This document shows positions 11,561 through 23,192 of a DNA stretch of 64,000 bases, in pieces. This DNA comes from Capra hircus (Eukaryota > Chordata > Mammalia > Artiodactyla > Bovidae), in assembly GCF_001704415.2 (NCBI RefSeq), contig NC_030836.1, positions 24,092,001 to 24,156,000 on the forward strand, in the 5' to 3' direction. The notes beneath the pieces were generated by a model. That model was not told the origin of the DNA. It did no database searches and was given only the letters and a program-made list of their open reading frames with translations. The position numbers were made by a program, and so were the translations under genes. How positions within the stretch are numbered: position 1 is the stretch's first letter; every line of letters begins with the position of its first letter.

Positions 11561-11954
11561 AAGGTCAAGGTCAAGTGGAGATACCAGGCAAACAATTAGA
11601 TGGAGAATCTAGAGTTTAGGGCACATCTGAACTGGATCTATAACCTGGGATTCTAGTAGAAAGTCACAAGATTAGGTGAGATCACCAAGGAAGAGGGCTT
11701 AGAAAGAGGAGGACCAAAGCCTGGGCAGTGCAGCATTCTCAACATTTAAAGGTCAGCGAGACGGAAAGAAACCTGTGAAGGAGACCAGGAAACAGCAGCC
11801 AACGGGTGTAGGAGAAAAAAACAGGAGGTTTGGGACCCTTGGAACCACTCTGAGAAGTCTGTTAAAAATTCACACTTTCAGAACTATCCACTGGATTTTT
11901 CAGTACGAAGATGAACACCAAGCATTCCCAGTCTTGTTATTCTGAGAGAAACCT

Positions 11955-12085
11955 GGGAAACACTGTTCTGGAGCTTAACACAATCAGAAGAATCACCTGC
12001 CTGGGGCCCTTTGTAAACACACACTCTGCAGGGACCTCACCCCCAAATACACCGAAACTGAACCCCCAAGGGACTTACAATGTGG
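11955..12085 (+). mobile_element. MER5A-like hAT DNA transposon relic
   Basis: The text ttctggagcttaacacaatc, agaagaatcacctgcctggg and gacctcaccccc follows the MER5A pattern (…catcagaatcacctgg…ggccccacccc…). It is non-autonomous and without coding capacity. Confidence 0.6.
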
Positions 12086-13014
12086 AAGTTCATCTTCCAA
12101 ACTAATTATTTCTTTTTGGGACTTGTTCTTAAAGAGTTTTGCTTTTGAACCAACGAATCAGCAGTTCTCTCTTCATTGACAAAGGCTGATATACCATTTC
12201 CATCATCTCTTCAACTGGAGGCATTTACTAAAACCATATGGTGTTGATTTTAGCACATGCGAGGGTCTCAGCAGAGAGTCTTGGCTTTGAACTAGAATTA
12301 AAACTACCTAACAAAAAAACAAAAAAGGGAATTCCCAAGTCTGGACACAATAGTCAAACTATAAGTTACAGCACTCCACCCAAACTTCCTAGCTAACTTA
12401 GCTCCCAAAGCTCTCAGAGTCATCTTCTCTGAGTCTCAGGAACCACATTTTCCTTCCCCAAGTGTTCTAATGGTGGCCATGTCAAGACGGCCCTTACAGG
12501 GCCTCTCTTTCTGGGGTCCTCACAGCTGCCTCCCCTAACCCAACCTACTCCATCAAGCTTTTTCTAGTTCTATGCTTAGAGGCTCTTCCTAAATTTCCTT
12601 ACTTTGAATGTTAAAACCTCTCCCTCCCATCCATGAGATCAAAATGGGAAACTTTTTGCCCTCTTTGACAGAAATCATTCCTTGTTGGCCACCTGATGGG
12701 TACTTGGGGTTAATTAGAAAATCCCCATCAAGAGTTCAGAGGCCAATATCAGCTGTCAAAATCCCACATTCCCCTCTCGCCCCTCTTTCAAGTGCAAAAC
12801 AACCTGTGTCTGAAGATGTGTGGGAGATAAAAGGGCATACACAGCAGCGCGGGGGGCTTTGCCTCGGCCTCATTCACGGCCCCACCACCATGAATACTGC
12901 AAAATCTCAAATGAAAGTTTTAATCTCCCCACTGCATTCAGCCTAAAGAGAAAAGGGCTTCCTTTTAACAATTTCCCCCCTTAAACCTTTTGTGTTGCCA
13001 TGCTCCTGAAAAAA
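12086..13014. other. Intergenic stretch before the CpG block
   Basis: No ruminant repeat is recognised. Composition rises in GC toward the right edge. Short pyrimidine-rich stretches near 12420-12560 show nothing diagnostic. No gene is supported. Confidence 0.45.
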
Positions 13015-14060
13015 AGCGGAGATTTCACTCTGACCCGGCGAGGGCTTTACGCCAAAGAAAGCAACGCACCTCGAACCCTTTGTGCTGAAAGAAGAAGGGC
13101 TGGCCGGCCCGAAGCCACCGGCGCGAAAGCGGCAACCCACGGTGGGGCGCGCGGGGGGCAGAGGGTGCCCGCGTCTCTGCAGACGCCGGGCTCTGGCCTC
13201 GGGCCCCCTGGGCCTGAAGGAACGAGTGTGATGTGCCGCGGACCCCACTGCTCCCAACAGTGCGGAGCCTGGCGTGGGGGTGCGACATGGGGCGGCTGAC
13301 TTTCCAGCCAGGACACCGGTCTGAAACGCACCCGCACTCGCAAACCAGGGGGCTGTGTGGCCCTTCTTTGTTTTCACAAATGCACTCAAAAAGAGAAGGA
13401 ACTCCAAGTTCAACGCTCTCTAAGCGACCCTTTGGGGAGAACCCCTGTCGGTGGTGTTCACAAGACCCCGGCCGATTGCTAGGAAGCTGATCTTTGGGCG
13501 CAGACCGCGTCCTCTCCCTGAGCTGCGGCCCGCACTCTGCAGAACGCCTTTGCGCCCAGGGCGCTTCCCGCGCGCAGACCCGCCGCGTCCGGAAGAGGAC
13601 CTGGAGAAACGCCGAGGAGTGTTTCGATCTTTGCCTGCCTTCACCATTACTCCCTTCGCACATAATGCTACCGAGGTGCTCGTGACAAGAAACCCTACTT
13701 CTCAGCTCTTCTAGCATTGAAAAAAAGTCCTCAAATTATGACGTCCCCTTATCTCCTCCAAAGGGCTGCTCTAAATGTTTGAAATTAACACCTGATATTA
13801 ACCCAAAATATCGGGATTAAAAGCAAGAGGCTCTGTTTCTGAGCCCAGCGCGGTTTTACGAGCGCCTTAATTTGGTGTTGCTTGATTCTGACAGCCCAGT
13901 GAATGCCAGCTCTTTCAAAAGAGTGATTTCTGTCGAGCGGCCAGAGTTCAAACGGCCCAGCGCCCAGCTTTCAGCGCAGAGTGCAGGGCCGGCTCGGAGC
14001 GGTTCTAAAGCAGCCCCTGCCGGTCGGTCTCTCCTACGTCAGTCAAATGATGAACGCGCC
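13015..14060. promoter_or_regulatory. Orphan CpG-island-like block
   Basis: The core at about 13015-13680 is GC-rich with dense CpG (ggcgcgaaagcgg at 13120; gtggggcgcgcggggggcag at 13142; cttcccgcgcgcagacccgc at 13563). A weaker shoulder runs to 14060. It lies about 43 kb upstream of DBX1. Open frames exist on both strands (up to about 230 codons on the minus strand) but show no domain, no low-complexity-free conserved pattern and no evident splice structure. CpG-rich DNA has few stop codons, so I read them as chance. The block could be a promoter of an unannotated transcript or a Polycomb-type developmental CpG island; the sequence cannot decide. Confidence 0.55.
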
Positions 14061-16675
14061 CCTTCCCTCAAGAGTTCTGCCTCCTCCTGTTCGACAGTTT
14101 GCTTCGCTAGCCTTTTCAACACTTCTGAACGTGATTTTTATTGAGGGTCATAGCCTGGTAGGTATGTTGTCACTGCTCAAGGCAAAATTGCTTCGATAGT
14201 TTTCCTTTTTAAAATCTGTTTGTAAGGGGTCTCCCTTTTCCCTCTCTGGCCAGTTCTTTTTGGCGTGTGTGACTTGGAATGGGTGTTGTCTTCGGGACAG
14301 CGTGGGGCGGGGGCGATTTTCAAAAGATGTCTCAAATTCAAACGTTTAAAGAAACATTGGTGAGAGGGCGGTAGCGTGGAGGCGAACAAAAGGCCAAATA
14401 GCATTTAAAATTATTACATTTATCTGTGCTGAATGACATGTATTTTAAAAATAAAAAGCACATATAAAGACTTAAAATCCCTTGCTTTACATTTGCCACT
14501 TGCTGAATAAAAGCTTATCGAAAACGTGCCTTTGATCATTTTTAAGCTGTGAAATTCTGGCCAGCCTCTTAAACCAAACGCAAGCGAATCGCACACACAT
14601 AACACAGTTGCAAAATGAGAGCAGGAATAAACTGATAATGCTGATCAACTTTTCTGCATCTCCGCTCTAACTGCGACTCAATGAGCCCCAAATGGACACA
14701 CAGGTTCTAATTAGAGTTTCTGAGTTCTTTTCCAGTTCTAATGGTCCATAAATAATATTTCACAGTTTGTGGGTAGTTCAAGGGAAAGTACATCTTTTTT
14801 AAAAAATCATAATTATCTAGATAGACTAAGGCAATAAAATTTAAGCACTGATTTTAGCAGTAATAAATAGACATAGAAAATTTTCATTTTATATAATATC
14901 ATACTTCAAATGCACAAATACTGCTACATTTAAAGGAACTCGAGTGCAAATTATTCTGTCAAATGAAAAAGACTTTTCTAATAAGAATAAACACCATCTT
15001 ATTAATCTATTTATTAATATATCTGATTTTTCTTAAACCAGATCTCTTAAAAAAACAAAAAAGAGTTTCCTTACACAGAAGTACGGCCATATTCATGGTA
15101 TACTTAGATTAACAATTCTCCAGAAGGTTTGTAAGGACACTTAACATCTTTTCTCATTAGGAAAATGACAGGAGATAAAAAAAACTTAGAGATATCTGTT
15201 TACACAATGAAAAAAAAGTTATTCAGAGCAGATGAAACTGTTTTTAACTCCTCTACTAAATATAGGTGTTCCAAATTTACATCTTTATGAAAGGCATATA
15301 AGATAATCCCATATAAATATTCTGCATTTTAACTGAATTATGAACAATGCATCTTTTACATAAGTTGATTTAATATGGCTCTTTGAGGAAAAGTTTTCAT
15401 TTGATGAAATTTTGTTACTTGCTTCAGAAGTTTCAGGGAAGAAGAAATTGAAAAAAAGTTAGTGCAATTACTAATGAATTTTAGTTAAGCCAAGGTAGAA
15501 GAGGGACAAAGTCATTGGATATGAGGATATGTGAGTTTTTAATCTTCTGAGGATATCTGAGTTTTTAATCTTCTAATGCTAAAATCTCCTTCAGAACTCA
15601 ATATTTGGAAAATCAGGGAGTTTTGCTACCAACTGCAATAACATTTTTCGCCTGAACATTTTCCCTGCCTGTCTTAAGGTTAAGGGACAACCTAGCATAA
15701 ACCACCTGTTGTGCTATGCACCTAGTCCAATTAGACAAGTCTTTTGCCTTTGTGGCAATAATGACCCACATGAATCACTACTTTCAGACCAACCGAATCT
15801 GAAAACCCCAGTCAGAGTGGTCTTTTCATGCTCACAAAGTCAGCAGGCAACTTGCCTCTCATAAAGCTTAAAATCTATCAAGCACACGCAGAATAATTCA
15901 CATCCCTGCCCCTGAAACCCTTTGAAGCAAATAAACAGAAAAGAAAAAGATTAAGATTTGATCTCAATTTAAACATGTTAACAGTAACGCTATATTATTC
16001 CAGATTTTACCCAGCTGTTTTGGATCTTTAGAGAATGTGAACAAGAGAGCAAACCTGTTTCAAGGATTAGAGAATATAAAGGTTCAAAAGGAGTCGAACC
16101 CTTTCGGAACTATACATCTCCTGCCTTGGTTTCTTGCTTGACAGAGTTTTAGAATTCAATGCCATTGGGTTCTTTTTCACTTTTTTTTTCTCTGCAATCT
16201 GGCTTTCTTATAATTACTTCCCCAAACAGATCTCTTACACTCTTTAAAAGTATAAACATTATAGATCACATAGGGTGGTCTCAAATAATTTGCCTCATAG
16301 GGCACTGGGTTTATATCTAAAGTCATTCATAATCATCTATGTCAAATTCAGTGAGAGAGGACTTATTTAGTTTTACTCTTTTTTCTTTTTTTAAGGAAGA
16401 CATGAGCAAGCCAGAAAGAGACTAAATATGACCACATTTAGAGTAAAATTGCAACCACTTACCAAATAATCACTTCCTTTAAAAGAATAAATCTGCTAAG
16501 TTTTCCCAGAACTGTAGAAGGAAAAGACGTTTTCACAGACAAGAAAGACAAATGTTTACTAGAAGCTGATTCTGCCAATTAAGTTCAAATGGAGAGCTAG
16601 AGAGAAATATTTAACAGCAGAAAAAGTCTGAAAAAAAATGAATCAAAGGGAATTATTTGTATGTAGCATCAGTTG
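14061..16675. other. AT-rich, repeat-free block; candidate regulatory DNA
   Basis: There are 2.6 kb without any SINE or LINE that I recognise, unusual for this window. It contains several TAAT-core motifs (ctaattagag at 14708; ttattaatctatttattaat at 14999) and a 26-bp tandem duplication at 15523-15574. No coding frame is supported. Its position next to the CpG block suggests conserved non-coding DNA, but this is inference. Confidence 0.4.
15523..15574. repeat. 26-bp tandem duplication (2 copies)
   Basis: Units 15523-15548 and 15549-15574 both read gaggatat, then G or C, then tgagtttttaatcttct. There is a single mismatch between the two copies, which suggests a fairly recent replication-slippage event. 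Confidence 0.9.
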
Positions 16676-16822
16676 TTGTTGGAGAAGGCAATGGCACCTC
16701 ACTCCAGTACTCTTGCCTGGAAAATCCCGTGGGTGGAGGAGCCTGATAGGCTGCAGTCCATGGGGTCACGAAGAGTCGGACTTGACTGAGCGACTTCATT
16801 TTCACTTTTCAGTCATTGTAAT
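16676..16822 (+). mobile_element. Bov-A SINE monomer
   Basis: The body ggagaaggcaatggcacctc starts at 16680 and runs through tgcagtccatggggtcacga to the ttcattttcacttttcag tail. Only the first half of a Bov-A2 dimer is present. Confidence 0.88.
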
Positions 16823-16984
16823 TTTGCTGATGAGAAGGCAGTTTGTTGTTACAATTGGGTTAACCAAGTTCCACAGAAGATGCAGCAGGAGCTATAGGGA
16901 TGAAGTACCTGGAAAGATACGTTTCATTTGTTTTGGGAGGAGAGACAGAAGGGTTTGAGGGTAGATGTATAGAAAAATATTCAC

Positions 16985-17110
16985 CGAACAGTACTTTACA
17001 CAGGTAATCATCACGAGAACTCGTACTAGTCCCCATTTTTTCAGATGAGTAAAATGAGTTTAGAAAGTTTGTTTCTTGCATAAAGAAGACAGTAACTACC
17101 TGATAGTCTG
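16985..17110 (-). mobile_element. Possible MIR relic, antisense
   Basis: The order tacacaggtaatcatcacga, tagtccccattttttcagat, gagtaaaatgagtttagaaa resembles the complement of the MIR core and 3' part, but it is very diverged. Confidence 0.4.
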
Positions 17111-17327
17111 AATTTTGCTTCAAGCTTATTTTTTTCTAAAATAGATTGGTTCTCTACTCAAGAGCAGGAAGGCACATTTTAAATTTTCATGGAAAGCAGT
17201 AAGTATAGGATAGTAGGTATCAAGGCTTCTCTTTTTCCTATTATCTGTTCATGCATCATTCATTTCACCAAGTTAATAAATATTCACTAAGCATCTTTTA
17301 CTATCCACTACTCCCAAAAGATACTTG

Positions 17328-17549
17328 AAAGAAAAAGTGAAAGTTTAGTCGCACGGTCGTGCCTGGCTCTTTGTGACCCCATGGATTGTAGACCACCAGG
17401 CTCCTCCGTCCATGGGATTTTCCAGGCAAGAGTACTGGAACAGGTTGCCATTTCCTTCTCCAGAGTATCTTCCCGATCCAGGGATCGAACCTGGATTTCC
17501 CACATTATACACAGACACTTTACCATCTGAGCCACCAGGGAAGTCCCGC
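17328..17549 (-). mobile_element. Bov-tA SINE with 12-bp target duplication
   Basis: Complement of a complete Bov-tA, ending in tgagccaccagggaagtccc. It is flanked by perfect direct repeats aaaagatacttg at 17316-17327 and 17550-17561, which mark the insertion event exactly. Confidence 0.95.
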
Positions 17550-17622
17550 AAAAGATACTTGGTACAGGTTAAATGCCTTGCCTAAGATTTCACAGAACCC
17601 AGGCAGTCACATTAGAGGCCAT

Positions 17623-17741
17623 AAGGTGAAGGTGAAGTCACTCAGTCGTGTCCGACTCTTTGCGACCCCATGGACTGTAGCCTACCAGGCTCCTCCGTCC
17701 AGGGGATTCTCCAGGCAAGAACACTGGAGTGGGTTGCCATT
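17623..17741 (-). mobile_element. Bov-A monomer with 11-bp target duplication
   Basis: Complement of a single Bov-A unit (gtcactcagtcgtgtccgac to tgggttgcca). It is flanked by ttagaggccat at 17612-17622 and 17742-17752. It lacks the tRNA head, so it was inserted as a headless unit. Confidence 0.93.
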
Positions 17742-18005
17742 TTAGAGGCCATGCTCTTCATTAAATGTCATTCTCTGATGCCTCCACTACAGTCTTGCAA
17801 AGTAGGTGATCTGGCCAAAAGGAGGAAAGAGCACTGCATAAAGGTGATCTGACAAGATGATGTGTGCCTCTGAACTCAGTGGGAAATATGGCATCTGGGG
17901 AAGAGTCCAGAGTAGCAAAAATAGATCGTTGACCCAATGGGATGATAACAAGAAAAGAGAACAAGTTTCTATAAAGCAAAACAATAACATCAGTAGTTCT
18001 CTATT

Positions 18006-18290
18006 CAGAGAAGGCAATGGCACCCCACTCCAGTACTTTTGCCTGGAAAATCCCATGGATGGAGGAGCCTGGTAGGCTGCAGTCCATGGGGTCACCAAGA
18101 GTCGGACAAGACTGAGTGACTTCACTTTCACTTTTCACTTTCATGCACTGGAGAAGGAAATGGCAACCCACTCCAGTGTTCCTGCCTGGAGAATCCCAGG
18201 GACGAGGGAGCCTGGTGGGCTGCCGTCTATGGGGTTGCAAAGAGTCGGACACGACTGAAGAGACTTAGCAGCAGCAGCAGCAGCAGCAGT
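18006..18290 (+). mobile_element. Bov-A2 SINE dimer
   Basis: Two Bov-A units (gagaaggcaatggcacccca at 18008; gagaaggaaatggcaaccca at about 18151) are joined by a tttcacttttcactttcatg linker and end in an AGC-repeat tail. An 11-bp target duplication, agttctctatt, lies at 17995-18005 and 18288-18298. Confidence 0.95.
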
Positions 18291-18359
18291 TCTCTATTAG
18301 ATTAAGTGCAAAACCACAATACATACAAAGGAATAAATAGCATTTATTATTCATGTAGG

Positions 18360-19130
18360 AAATTTAGAAAAATTACAAAATAGAAAATAAAAATCATCCA
18401 TAGTCTTGCCACTCAGAAATAGTCACTACTCTCTCCTTTTTTTTTTGTAATATACATTTATGTCTACATGTATAATACACATGTATAGGCACATTTTTAA
18501 TAGAATATATATCATATATAATTTTCATGCTGGCTTTTTCATTGCTTATTATATCAGGTACATTTTCCAATGCCTTCAAAAAGTCTTTGAAAACATTCTT
18601 CTTAATTTTACATGTCAAAATTTATTAAACCAATTCCCTATAGTTAGGCACCTAATAATTCTCCTTTTTGCTACTGGAGGTAGCTCCCCATTGTACAAAT
18701 ATTTTGTATTTTTGTGAACATCTCTGATGATTTCACCAAGATTAAACAACACTTTTCATGTTCTTTTTTTATTGCCATTGTGTCTTCCAAAATGGTTGTA
18801 TTTATTTACCCTCCAAGATGCAAAATGATATTTTCACTGCTGGGAAAGAATATTTTCAAAAAAATTTCTACCAACTAAATGGAAAGGGGAAAGCATGCTA
18901 TTATTTGAAATTCCTTCATTATTAACTTGAATATTTTAACATGCTTCTTGATATTTTTGTTGTTTATGGATTTTATTTATGTCATTTCCCTTTTTGGTAT
19001 TGGTATGCTTGACTTGTTGATTTTAAAGAGCTCTTTACATATTACAAATATTGAGTAACTACATAATACTACATTTGGATTTGTTTTTCAAGGTCCCAGA
19101 CCAATTTCTGCATCTTTCATTATACCCTTC
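18360..19130 (-). mobile_element. L1M-type LINE relic, antisense
   Basis: The + strand carries the complement of the 3' region of an old L1: attttccaatgccttcaaaa, aaaccaattccctatagtta, ttgtgaacatctctgatgat, gtcatttccctttttggtat, and ttttaaagagctctttacat. It is decayed, with small deletions. Earlier at 18299-18359 the DNA is unassigned. Confidence 0.7.
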
Positions 19131-19221
19131 CTGACTCCTTCAACTCTAACTCAAGTCTCCTGCTTCCAAAATCCTAATGCAATATCCAATACTGAATTAT
19201 ACATTGTTTGCAATCCTTTAT

Positions 19222-19356
19222 CAGAGAAGGCAATGGCAACCCACTCCAGTACTCTTGCCTGGAAAATCCCATGGACAGAGGAGCCTGGTAGGCTGCAGTC
19301 CATGGGGTCGCTAAGAGTCGGGCATGACTGAGTGACTTGACTTTACTTTACTTGCA
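19222..19356 (+). mobile_element. Bov-A SINE monomer
   Basis: A single unit, agagaaggcaatggcaaccc to tgacttgactttactttact. It has no tRNA head or second unit. Confidence 0.9.
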
Positions 19357-19469
19357 GTCTTTTAGAGTTTCTCCTTTCATCCTCCATAATACCTTTCCAG
19401 AGAAGACTTTGTGCCTCTTAACAACTACAAAGAACCAACTTGACATCCCTGAATTCTCAGTGTCATTAA

Positions 19470-19580
19470 TCATGACATAGTTGTAATTATCCTCCTTTAG
19501 CAGATGATGGAGCTGGGGTTCAGCCCAGATTTACCAACTGCTCCATGGTTAGCCTAAGTCCTCAATCAGGCTTTCTCACT
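19470..19580 (-). mobile_element. Possible MIR relic, antisense
   Basis: The text agcagatgatggagctgggg and ttcagcccagatttaccaac fits the complement of the MIR core with low similarity. Confidence 0.4.
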
Positions 19581-19672
19581 CCTATAGTGCTTCTGCCAGT
19601 TCTCATGTTAGCATGTTTACATTGAGATACTCTTATGTTAGCATTTTTTCTTAGTTTATTTTAAATGTACGG

Positions 19673-20000
19673 GGCTTCCCTGGTGCCTCAGTGGTAAAGA
19701 ATCTGCCTGCCAATGCAGGACACATAGGTTCAATCCCTGGTCCAGGAAGACCCTACACACCTCAAAGCAGCTAATCCTGTGTGCTGCAATGATTGAGCCT
19801 GTACTCTGAAACCCGGGAACTGCAACAACTGAGCCCGCAGGCTTCAACTGCTGAAGCCTGCATGTCCTTGCTTCGCAGCAAGAGAAGCCCCCACAATGAG
19901 AAGCCTGCGTATGCAACCAGAGTAGTAACCACTCGCCACAACTAGAGAAAAGCCTGCGTAGCAACGAAGCTTCAGTACAGCAATAAAATTATAAAAAATA
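19673..20000 (+). mobile_element. CHR-type tRNA-derived SINE
   Basis: The head ggggcttccctggtgcctca, B box ggttcaatccc at about 19729, and the CHR body (agaagcccccacaatgagaa; cgccacaactagagaaaagc) lead to an A-rich end with caataaaatt. It is somewhat longer than the copy at 10343, with an extra aactgagcccgcaggcttca segment. Confidence 0.87.
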
Positions 20001-21619
20001 CAAATAAATGTATAAAACACAATTCAAAGAGCTCACAAAGAAGACTTAGCTGGTAAGAAATAGAACCAAGTCTGATATTTTGGATTTTTGGTATAGAAAA
20101 AGGAATTCTTTTATTTTTTCTGGTCATAATTTCTTTAATAATTCTTTGCCTTTAGAACAGGGAACATCAAATTTCCTTGAAACTTGAGTTTATGGGTTTT
20201 TTATGTATAAAGGATTTGCGTGAGTCACCCTCAAATCACAGCAATGATAACAGAAATGAAATCAAGCAGCCTATGCCTTTGGATATCGTCTTCTTCCCAA
20301 GTATCGCTCCAGAAGTCAAATCCTTACAAATGATTTGCATGCTCCAAATGAATAGCTTTATCTTTCTTTTTATTAGACTGGGAATTTACCCAGTACTCAC
20401 TCATAAATAGCTTTTGTTTAAAAATCACTCTCGTTGAAATGGAGAGGACCCCAGGGATGGCGAATCCAATGGAGAAGAATCTGAAAAATAACTTATTTGG
20501 GGTGTGTATGTGTGTATACACACACATATGGACAGAGACAGAGAGAGGCATACTTGTTTATTCACAATGTGCTACTTTTTGCACAATCCAATATGACTTA
20601 GCTAGAGGCTAGGATAAATAAGAGAGGATAAATAAGGAGGAAGAAAAGGTCATCTGAGAAGGTGAATCTCACAGCTTTTCTTTGGAATTGAATTGGGCAG
20701 GTATGTGTTTTAGAAAGACCTTCAAGGTTCTTCTGGAGAAAGGTCTGATTTGAATAGATTAACGTGGCTGGACTTCCAGGCCTTCTAAAATGGTCTTTCA
20801 TTTCCATGTGAATATTGGAAAATGCCCTTCTTGGGAGAGGGGGCTGGGGGATCAGACCTCTTTGCCTCCATCTCTGCTAATTTACATGCTCCCCAATGGA
20901 GGTCATATCGATATGAGACCCAACCACTGTCAGCTTTGCGGGTCCCTTAACCTGAGAACCTTGAAGCCCATTGAGAGCTATTCATACTTGGCAGATTGAT
21001 TTCTTCAGTCATTTTGTCATAGTAACTGACAATTCACTGCCATCCAAGTGTATCTGGGAGCACAATGCCCACATAAATATTGTTGGCAATTCTCAGCATA
21101 TCCCTTTGTGGAAATGGTGGGTTAACTTACTTCTGCCACTCGACTTTCTATAGCTATGTGGCAGAAGATCATTTCCTCTGCAACCATACAGCCAACAGGA
21201 CCAGTAGGGCCTGTTTCAGAGCAACAGAGAATTCAGAACTCCTCATTAATGCATAATGAAATGAATCAAAACTTCAAATACAGGTTAATCTGAGGGGGAG
21301 ACAAGGGGTCCACAGGAACATAAAAACCTTGATGAGAATCAGGAACAGCTCAAGTCTTAAGCTATTCTAGAAAGTTTAGGGTGTGGAAATAATAGCTTAT
21401 ATGATCAGGAAAATGTCTCTACTTAAAAAAAATAATCATGTGAGAGACAAAGGACACTGACCCTTACTCACATTGGCCAATCTGAAAGGTGTGTTCTGAT
21501 CTGTGCTGATTCTCAAAGCAGGTGAGGGACTTTCCGGGAGCAGTTCAGAAAGCTCTGGGTGACCTTAGTCTATGGAGGACTTTCTTATTGTTTCTCCAGT
21601 TGTTTATCCAACCATCCCA
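20001..21619. other. Intergenic stretch, mostly unassigned
   Basis: Nothing coding is supported. A short alternating purine-pyrimidine element (gtgtgtatgtgtgtatacac then acacatatg) lies at about 20501-20529 and is self-complementary. The rest is unremarkable single-copy-looking DNA. Confidence 0.45.
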
Positions 21620-21815
21620 GAATGGTGAGGCAGCCACAGCTATGGCATGACAGAAAGAATAGGTAGTAGACATTCCTGGATTTGATACCTAGCTTCACTG
21701 CTTAGCCCTGGTACCCTAAGTCCCTTCATCTTCCTAAACTCAGTTTCACTATCTGCAAAATGGGATTGTAAAGGCACTGACTTTATGCAGTGGTCATAAT
21801 GATTAAATAAGATCA
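21620..21815 (+). mobile_element. MIR SINE relic
   Basis: A clear MIR order: ggatttgatacctagcttca, ctgcttagccctggtaccct, aaactcagtttcactatctg, caaaatgggattgtaaaggc, and taatgattaaataagatcat. Confidence 0.75.
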
Positions 21816-22200
21816 TTTATTCATCAAGTAAGTCTTTTCTAAGTACCTTCTCTGCAATAGGCACAGCATTTAGGACTGGGAAATGGAAATATCTGGAGGT
21901 GGAAGTCTCTTTGATTTTAATGCATTCAGTTAGAAAGGAAAATAAAATTGCTTCAATGTAACGCTTGACTCTGAGTTGGCTTGGAAGCTTCAGGGAAGGC
22001 TTCTCAGAGAAGACAGCACTTGAGATTTGAAGAAGGAGAAGTTGTCAGCGGATGACAATGTGGGATAGGGAAGGCCAGAGGGGTAGGTGATAGCACTCTT
22101 GTTGCTGCTGGAGTGTGATGGGCAAGGAGCCTGCAGCAGAAGACAAGGCTGAGTGGAGAAAGGACTGAGTCAGAAGGAGCTGTGTGCCCACTACAGAGGA
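21816..22200 (-). mobile_element. L2 LINE 3' end, antisense
   Basis: Complement of the L2 3' end: tttattcatcaagtaagtct, ctctgcaataggcacagcat, then agggaaggcttctcagagaa and cacttgagatttgaagaagg. The following DNA to 22600 is unassigned. Confidence 0.65.
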
Positions 22201-22608
22201 GACTAGATTTCAACCTGTCATCACCGGGAGCCTTGGAAACACGCCTGCCTCACCGAGTATTTGTAGGTGCCACGTGCTGTGCTCAGTCACTGGGATGCTT
22301 CTTGTCTGGTCGGACTAATCAATGCTGATGTCATGGTGGAGCTGACTTTCCACCAAGTTCCTAGTGATGCAGGATAGTGAGCCAAAGTTTGTGTATGGGG
22401 GTGCGGGATGGAGGCAGTAAACCTTTTGAAGAATTCTAGTCATGCCTGGAAGTCAAGAGGCGGGGATACGCCTCCAGTCGGTTTCTTTCTCTCTCTGAAC
22501 CTTCCTCTGTCTCTCCGGTGTACATGTGTAAGTAACATTTGCCAAGCCTCAGTGGAGAAGTTTTATGGCATGAGGGATGCCTAGCAACCTTGCAAAATTA
22601 AGTACTAT

Positions 22609-22876
22609 CCCCCACTCCAGTACTCTTGCCTGGAGAATCCCATGGACGGAGGAGCCTGGGAGGCTGCAGTCCATGGCGTCTCGAAGAGTCGGACACGACT
22701 GAGCGACTTCACTTTCACTTTTCACTTTCATGCATTGGAGAAGGAAATGGCAGCCCACTCCAGTGTTCTTGCCTGGAGAATCCCAGGGACGGGGAAGCCT
22801 TGTGGGCTGCCGTCTATGGGGTCGCACAGAGTCAGACACGATTGAAGCGACTTAGCAGTAGCAGTAGCAGCAGCAA
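22609..22876 (+). mobile_element. Bov-A2 SINE dimer
   Basis: The first unit begins truncated at cccccactccagtactcttg. The second unit begins ggagaaggaaatggcagccc at about 22737. The tail is a degenerate AGC/AGT repeat (22853-22875). Confidence 0.92.
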
Positions 22877-22895
22877 GGCTATATCTAAGACTGTA

Positions 22896-23192
22896 ATAGT
22901 CACTGAAAGGACTGATGCTGAAGCTGAAGCTCAAATACCTTGGCCACCTGATATGAAGAGCTGACTCATTGGGAAAGACCCTGATCCTGGGAAAGACTGA
23001 AGGCAGGAGGAGATGGGGATGACAGAGGATGAGATGGTTGGATAGCATCACCAACTCAGTGGTGGATGGCATCACCAATTCATTGGACATGAGTATGAGC
23101 AAACTCTGAGAGTTAGTGAAGACAGGGAAGGCTGGTGTGCTGTAGTCCATGGGGTTGCAGAGAGTCAGACACAACTGAGCAACTGAACAACA
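22896..23192 (+). mobile_element. BovB LINE 3' end with small internal duplication
   Basis: Sense BovB 3' end from cactgaaaggactgatgctg to the gagcaactgaacaacaa tail. The segment around 23040-23085 carries ggatagcatcaccaactcag and then ggatggcatcaccaattcat, a near-perfect tandem duplication of about 27 bp within the element. Confidence 0.92.

Noticed and set aside
13025..13717. 230-codon open frame on the minus strand in the CpG block
   Set aside because: CpG-rich DNA has few stop codons. Open frames of similar quality occur on the other strand, and no domain, signal or splice context is seen.
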